Shown one piece after another: positions 6,377 through 8,311 of a stretch of 8,311 bases of DNA. This DNA is from JBAYFX01 sp041666965 (GTDB lineage Bacteria > Patescibacteriota > Microgenomatia > UBA12405), in contig JBAYFX010000039.1 in assembly GCA_041666965.1 (NCBI GenBank), forward strand, positions 1 through 8,311. Direction: 5' to 3'. The translations under genes and the position numbers were made by a program. The notes below the pieces were generated by a model that had not been told where the DNA came from, made no database searches, and saw only the letters and a list, made by a program, of their open reading frames with translations. How positions within the stretch are numbered: the stretch's first letter is position 1; each line of letters starts with the position of its first letter.

Positions 6377-7495
6377 TTATTTATAAATCACCGTTTTCTT
6401 ATCACTCATTACCAAACCCAAGCTCAACTTTCGCTTCGACACGTCAACCGATTCAATATAAACCCCCACACTATCCTTCTCTTTTATGTTAGCTCCACCA
6501 CCCAACTTAGAAATATGGATTAACCCCTCAATACCTGGTTCCAATCTAACCAAAGCTCCATAACTAGCTAGTTTTACCACAACCCCATCAACTTCTTTGT
6601 CTTTAGGATATTTGGCTTCAATTTCCATCCATGGATCATTGGTTAATCTCTTAATTGAAAACTGCAATCTTCCCTCATCTTTATTCAACAATTTAACCTT
6701 CACCTTCTCTTTAGCTTTATAAATTGTTCCTACATTTTCCACCTTTTCCCAACTAATTTCTGAAATATGAACTAACCCTTCTAAATACAATTTCTTTTCT
6801 CCAATTGGCACTTCAATTCTCACAAATATACCAAACGGCTCCACCCTAACCACTTCAGCCTCAAACTCACCACCAACCACCAAATTCTCCATTGCATTAA
6901 CTTCTTCACCAACTTTAGTTGGTTCAGACACCAATCTCTCCGAGAAGACTAACCGGTTTTTAGCCTGATCTACTTCCAATACCTTGGCTTTAATTTTCTT
7001 TCCTAACATCTTTTCTGGATCTCCATCATACTTAGAGCCAATTTGTGATCCTGGAATAAATCCGAAAAAGCCAAATGGGGCCAAAACTACAATCCCCCCT
7101 CGATTTAGCTCCTTTCCAAACACACTTACTTCACCCCCGCTCTTTTCTTTCTCAGAAAAATAATTCCAACCATAACCAGATGCGGCACCTCGAATTGAAA
7201 CTAATATCTGGCCTCTATCGTTCTCCGGTTGTTTTACTTGAACCTCAATCTCATCTCCTACTTTTAAATCTGACACATAATCTTTAACAAATTCAAATTC
7301 CTTACCACTAACCACAGCGTCTGTTTTTCCGTCAATATCAATGTAAATTGACTTGCCCCGTATTGCTGTTATTTTACCTTTTACCTCCTGCCCCTTCTTA
7401 AGTCCAACTAATTCAACTCCTTCGCTTTTAAGCAACTCCTCCATCGTAGTTATTTCGCTTTTACTCTTTTTGATTTTTTTTTCTTTTTTAGCCAT
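6377..7495 (-). CDS. rpsA: Ribosomal protein S1 (bS1), four S1 domains
   Basis: bS1 binds single-stranded mRNA at the 30S subunit and helps load messages onto the ribosome. The 372-residue protein has a Lys-rich N-terminus (1-12) and four OB-fold S1 repeats at about 35-103, 118-187, 207-284 and 300-362, against six in E. coli. Repeats 3 and 4 are most typical, each with the G-FG/SYG-...-GL(V/I)HIS signature (EGLVHISEISWEKVENV at 239-255 and EGLIHISKLGG at 323-333). Repeat 2 is divergent (APFGFFGFIPGSQIG), as is usual for the ribosome-binding repeats. The ATG at 7495 is preceded by GGAGG at 9 bases, the only canonical Shine-Dalgarno sequence in the window. It lies directly downstream of the rRNA genes on the same strand and ends at a strong terminator. 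RNase-type or PNPase S1 proteins are excluded because no other domain is present. Confidence 0.95.
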   Translation of the reverse strand: MAKKEKKIKKSKSEITTMEELLKSEGVELVGLKKGQEVKGKITAIRGKSIYIDIDGKTDAVVSGKEFEFVKDYVSDLKVGDEIEVQVKQPENDRGQILVSIRGAASGYGWNYFSEKEKSGGEVSVFGKELNRGGIVVLAPFGFFGFIPGSQIGSKYDGDPEKMLGKKIKAKVLEVDQAKNRLVFSERLVSEPTKVGEEVNAMENLVVGGEFEAEVVRVEPFGIFVRIEVPIGEKKLYLEGLVHISEISWEKVENVGTIYKAKEKVKVKLLNKDEGRLQFSIKRLTNDPWMEIEAKYPKDKEVDGVVVKLASYGALVRLEPGIEGLIHISKLGGGANIKEKDSVGVYIESVDVSKRKLSLGLVMSDKKTVIYK

Positions 7496-7500
7496 GTCTA

Positions 7501-7515
7501 TCTGCCTCCAGCAGA
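7501..7515 (-). promoter_or_regulatory. Shine-Dalgarno hairpin of rpsA
   Basis: In the S1 leader TCTGC (7511-7515) pairs with GCAGA (7501-7505), and the loop TGGAG carries most of the GGAGG ribosome binding site (7505-7509). The stem is short (5 bp, extendable by a G-U pair). Placement of the site in a loop could modulate S1 translation, since S1 is known to control its own synthesis in E. coli. Effect here is inference. Confidence 0.45.
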
Positions 7516-7518
7516 CCT

Positions 7519-7545
7519 AAAAAAATCCCTCAACTAAGGGATTTT
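7519..7545 (-). terminator. Intrinsic terminator upstream of rpsA (rrn end or S1 attenuator)
   Basis: On the minus strand AAAATCCCT / AGGGATTTT form a 9 bp stem with a 6-base loop, followed by a run of T ending 24 bases before the S1 start. The stem has only four GC-type pairs, so termination may be partial. It may end rRNA transcripts. Because a candidate S1 promoter lies upstream of it and none fits downstream, it may also act as an attenuator. A second AATCCC at 7551-7556 could compete for the AGGGATT strand. Confidence 0.75.
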
Positions 7546-7595
7546 ATATACGGGATTGAATACCCTAAATTAATTAATAACATAAATATTTATAA

Positions 7596-7624
7596 ATTAT
7601 ATAATCGAGAAATTAATCTTTCAG
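7596..7624 (-). promoter_or_regulatory. Candidate rpsA promoter between 5S and S1
   Basis: On the minus strand CTGAAA (4 of 6) and a perfect TATAAT are 17 bases apart. Transcription would begin near 7589 and give a leader of about 94 bases that includes the intrinsic terminator and the Shine-Dalgarno hairpin. Another perfect TATAAT lies at 7631-7636 but lacks a -35 at usable spacing. Confidence 0.42.
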
Positions 7625-7708
7625 CCCCCCATTATACCCCGAAAGCATTCGAATAAATTCAAGCACTGACAAATCATGCTTGAGATTTTCCTTTCTTTTG
7701 ATTTCTCG
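7606..7708 (-). other. Foldable spacer after 5S rRNA
   Basis: A perfect 8-base inverted repeat, 7606-7613 with 7701-7708, brackets two smaller hairpins: 7659-7665 with 7677-7683 (7 bp, 11-base loop) and 7618-7622 with 7641-7645 (5 bp). One arm touches the 3' end of the 5S gene, so it could be part of rRNA 3' processing. Short AT-rich repeats arise easily by chance, and the outer pairing overlaps the candidate rpsA promoter. Confidence 0.25.
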
Positions 7709-7829
7709 ATTCCGGCCACGACCTATCTTCAGTTAAGTTTGCACCTAACCTATTGTCAGCGCTGACGCGTTTCACTTCTCTGTTCGGAATGGGAAAAGGT
7801 GGTACCACATCGCACCGGTGACCGGAATC
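7708..7829 (-). rRNA. rrf: 5S ribosomal RNA
   Basis: The minus strand shows the conserved CCCATTCCGAACAG loop-C segment and GGTACCACC. Closing helix I is complete: the 5' end GATTCCGGTCAC pairs with the 3' end GTGGCCGGAATC over 12 positions with one G-U. This fixes both ends to within a base or two at 122 nt, the usual size being about 117-120. It follows 23S by about 120 bases in the standard bacterial order. Confidence 0.95.
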
Positions 7830-7842
7830 CAAAAATCAAAAG

Positions 7843-7858
7843 TTTGTCATCAGTTTAG
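7843..7858 (-). repeat. Copy A of a 16-base direct repeat in the 23S-5S spacer
   Basis: Bases 7843-7858 match 7937-7952 at 13 of 16 positions, and all three differences are transitions. Copy B coincides with the likely 3' terminus of 23S, so copy A could pair with the same partner strand at the 23S 5' end. It lies just upstream of 5S in the transcript. Confidence 0.5.
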
Positions 7859-7879
7859 AGCTCCTAAATTGAGCTGCCT

Positions 7880-7919
7880 ATTTGGCTTTTGTTCCGATTA
7901 CTCGAACCAAAAGCCAAAT
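7880..7919 (-). other. Long hairpin in the 23S-5S spacer
   Basis: A perfect 12 bp stem, 7880-7891 with 7908-7919, extends by three further pairs past a one-base bulge. Outside it, CTCCTAAATT (7861-7870) and AATTTGAGGAG (7917-7927) can form an alternative outer stem. Long stems of this kind in rRNA spacers are typical RNase III-type processing sites. There is no T run on the minus strand, so it is not a terminator. Confidence 0.7.
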
Positions 7920-7936
7920 TTGAGGAGTTTTTTCGA

Positions 7937-7952
7937 TCTGTCATCGGCTTAG
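7937..7952 (-). repeat. Copy B of the 16-base direct repeat, at the 23S 3' end
   Basis: This copy reads CTAAGCCGATGACAGA on the minus strand and overlaps or abuts the end of the mature 23S rRNA. Its expected partner is the 5' end of 23S, which lies outside the window. Confidence 0.5.
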
Positions 7953-8311
7953 CTTAAACCCTTACGGGCCTTCCACTGTCCGAGAATTAACCGGTAGTCT
8001 CCCGGCGATCTCTCTTCCCTTACGGGAACACGATTCCTTATCTTAGGGTCAGCTTCCTGCTTGAGATGCTTTCAGCAGTTATCTTATAAAAACGTAGCTA
8101 CTCGGCAATGCGCCTGACGGCACAACCGACACACTAGAGGTTTCCTCGTCCAGGTCCTCTCGTACTGTGGACGAATCCCTTCAAGAATCAAACGATTACT
8201 ACGGATAGAGACCGAGCTGTCTCGCGACGCTCTGAACCCAACTAACGCAGCGCTTTAATGGGCGAACAGACCAACCCTTGGCCCCTTCTTCAGGGCCAGG
8301 ATGCGCCAAGT
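7950..8311 (-). rRNA. rrl: 23S ribosomal RNA, 3' end only (domain VI)
   Basis: The minus strand matches the 3' domain of bacterial 23S: GCATCCTGGCCCTGAAG at the window edge, CTGTTCGCCCATTAAAG, GAGACAGCTCGGTC, the sarcin-ricin loop AGTACGAGAGGACC (8153-8166), and GCTGAAAGCATCTCAAGC. The 3' end is placed near 7950 by alignment to the E. coli end and is uncertain by about 15 bases. The arm between GCCGG and CCGG near 7991-8006 has only a 7-base loop, much shorter than in E. coli. The last six bases of the window (8306-8311) do not fit the expected 23S sequence. The 5' part of the gene lies beyond the window. Confidence 0.97.

Noticed and set aside
1231..7495. Alternative genetic code (UGA as glycine) as in some CPR groups
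   Set aside because: All frames use GGN for glycine, have no in-frame UGA and end on normal stops with full family lengths.
7640..7665. Possible tRNA T-arm (TTCGAAT on the minus strand) after 5S
   Set aside because: No cloverleaf, acceptor stem or CCA end can be drawn around it.
1..8311. CRISPR arrays, insertion sequences, prophage or defence genes
   Set aside because: No regularly spaced repeats, transposase or recombinase frames, or attachment-type repeats were seen on either strand.

Overview
The window is a compact, AT-rich bacterial segment in which every convincing gene lies on the minus strand. Read in the direction of transcription (high to low coordinate), it holds the 3' end of a 23S rRNA gene, a 5S rRNA gene, ribosomal protein S1 (rpsA), a DUF1015-family protein, the recombination protein RadA, a secreted TIM-barrel-like protein with a C-terminal dockerin, and most of the transcription terminator Rho, which runs off the low-coordinate edge. 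All frames read with the standard code. A four-domain S1, Rho with a low-complexity N-terminus, and a dockerin of the 'DLxDxGIWKTEF' style with no cohesin in view suggest a Candidate Phyla Radiation (Patescibacteria) genome, perhaps Microgenomates. That placement is inference from protein style; a 23S or S1 tree would decide it.

Region by region. About 7950-8311 is 23S domain VI, including the sarcin-ricin loop. The last six bases at the window edge no longer fit the near-universal peptidyl-transferase-side sequence, which could mark the 3' border of an intron or insertion in the 23S gene. About 7830-7949 is the 23S-5S spacer, with a long processing-type hairpin and an imperfect copy of the 23S 3' terminus. 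7708-7829 is 5S rRNA. 7496-7707 is the S1 leader or rrn trailer, with a candidate promoter, an intrinsic terminator lying between that promoter and S1, and a small hairpin that displays the S1 ribosome binding site. 6377-7495 is rpsA, closed by a strong intrinsic terminator at 6334-6358. 5089-6318 is the DUF1015 gene, which starts only 15 bases after that terminator. 3597-4934 is radA, with two promoter candidates upstream. 2956-3596 is the only long stretch without a firm gene. It contains a cluster of hairpins that looks like a structured minus-strand RNA or leader, a doubtful 40-codon ORF, and a promoter for the next gene. 1231-2955 is the secreted dockerin protein, and 1-1146 is rho without about its last 65 codons.

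Functionally, the right half is translation machinery (rRNA and S1, probably co-expressed and possibly linked by attenuation), and the left half is information processing (RadA, Rho) interrupted by one surface or secreted protein. The points most worth a second look are the possible 23S intron border, the hairpin cluster upstream of the dockerin gene, the layered S1 leader, the apparently leaderless starts of radA and the DUF1015 gene, and a Rho whose primary RNA-binding aromatic residues are replaced.
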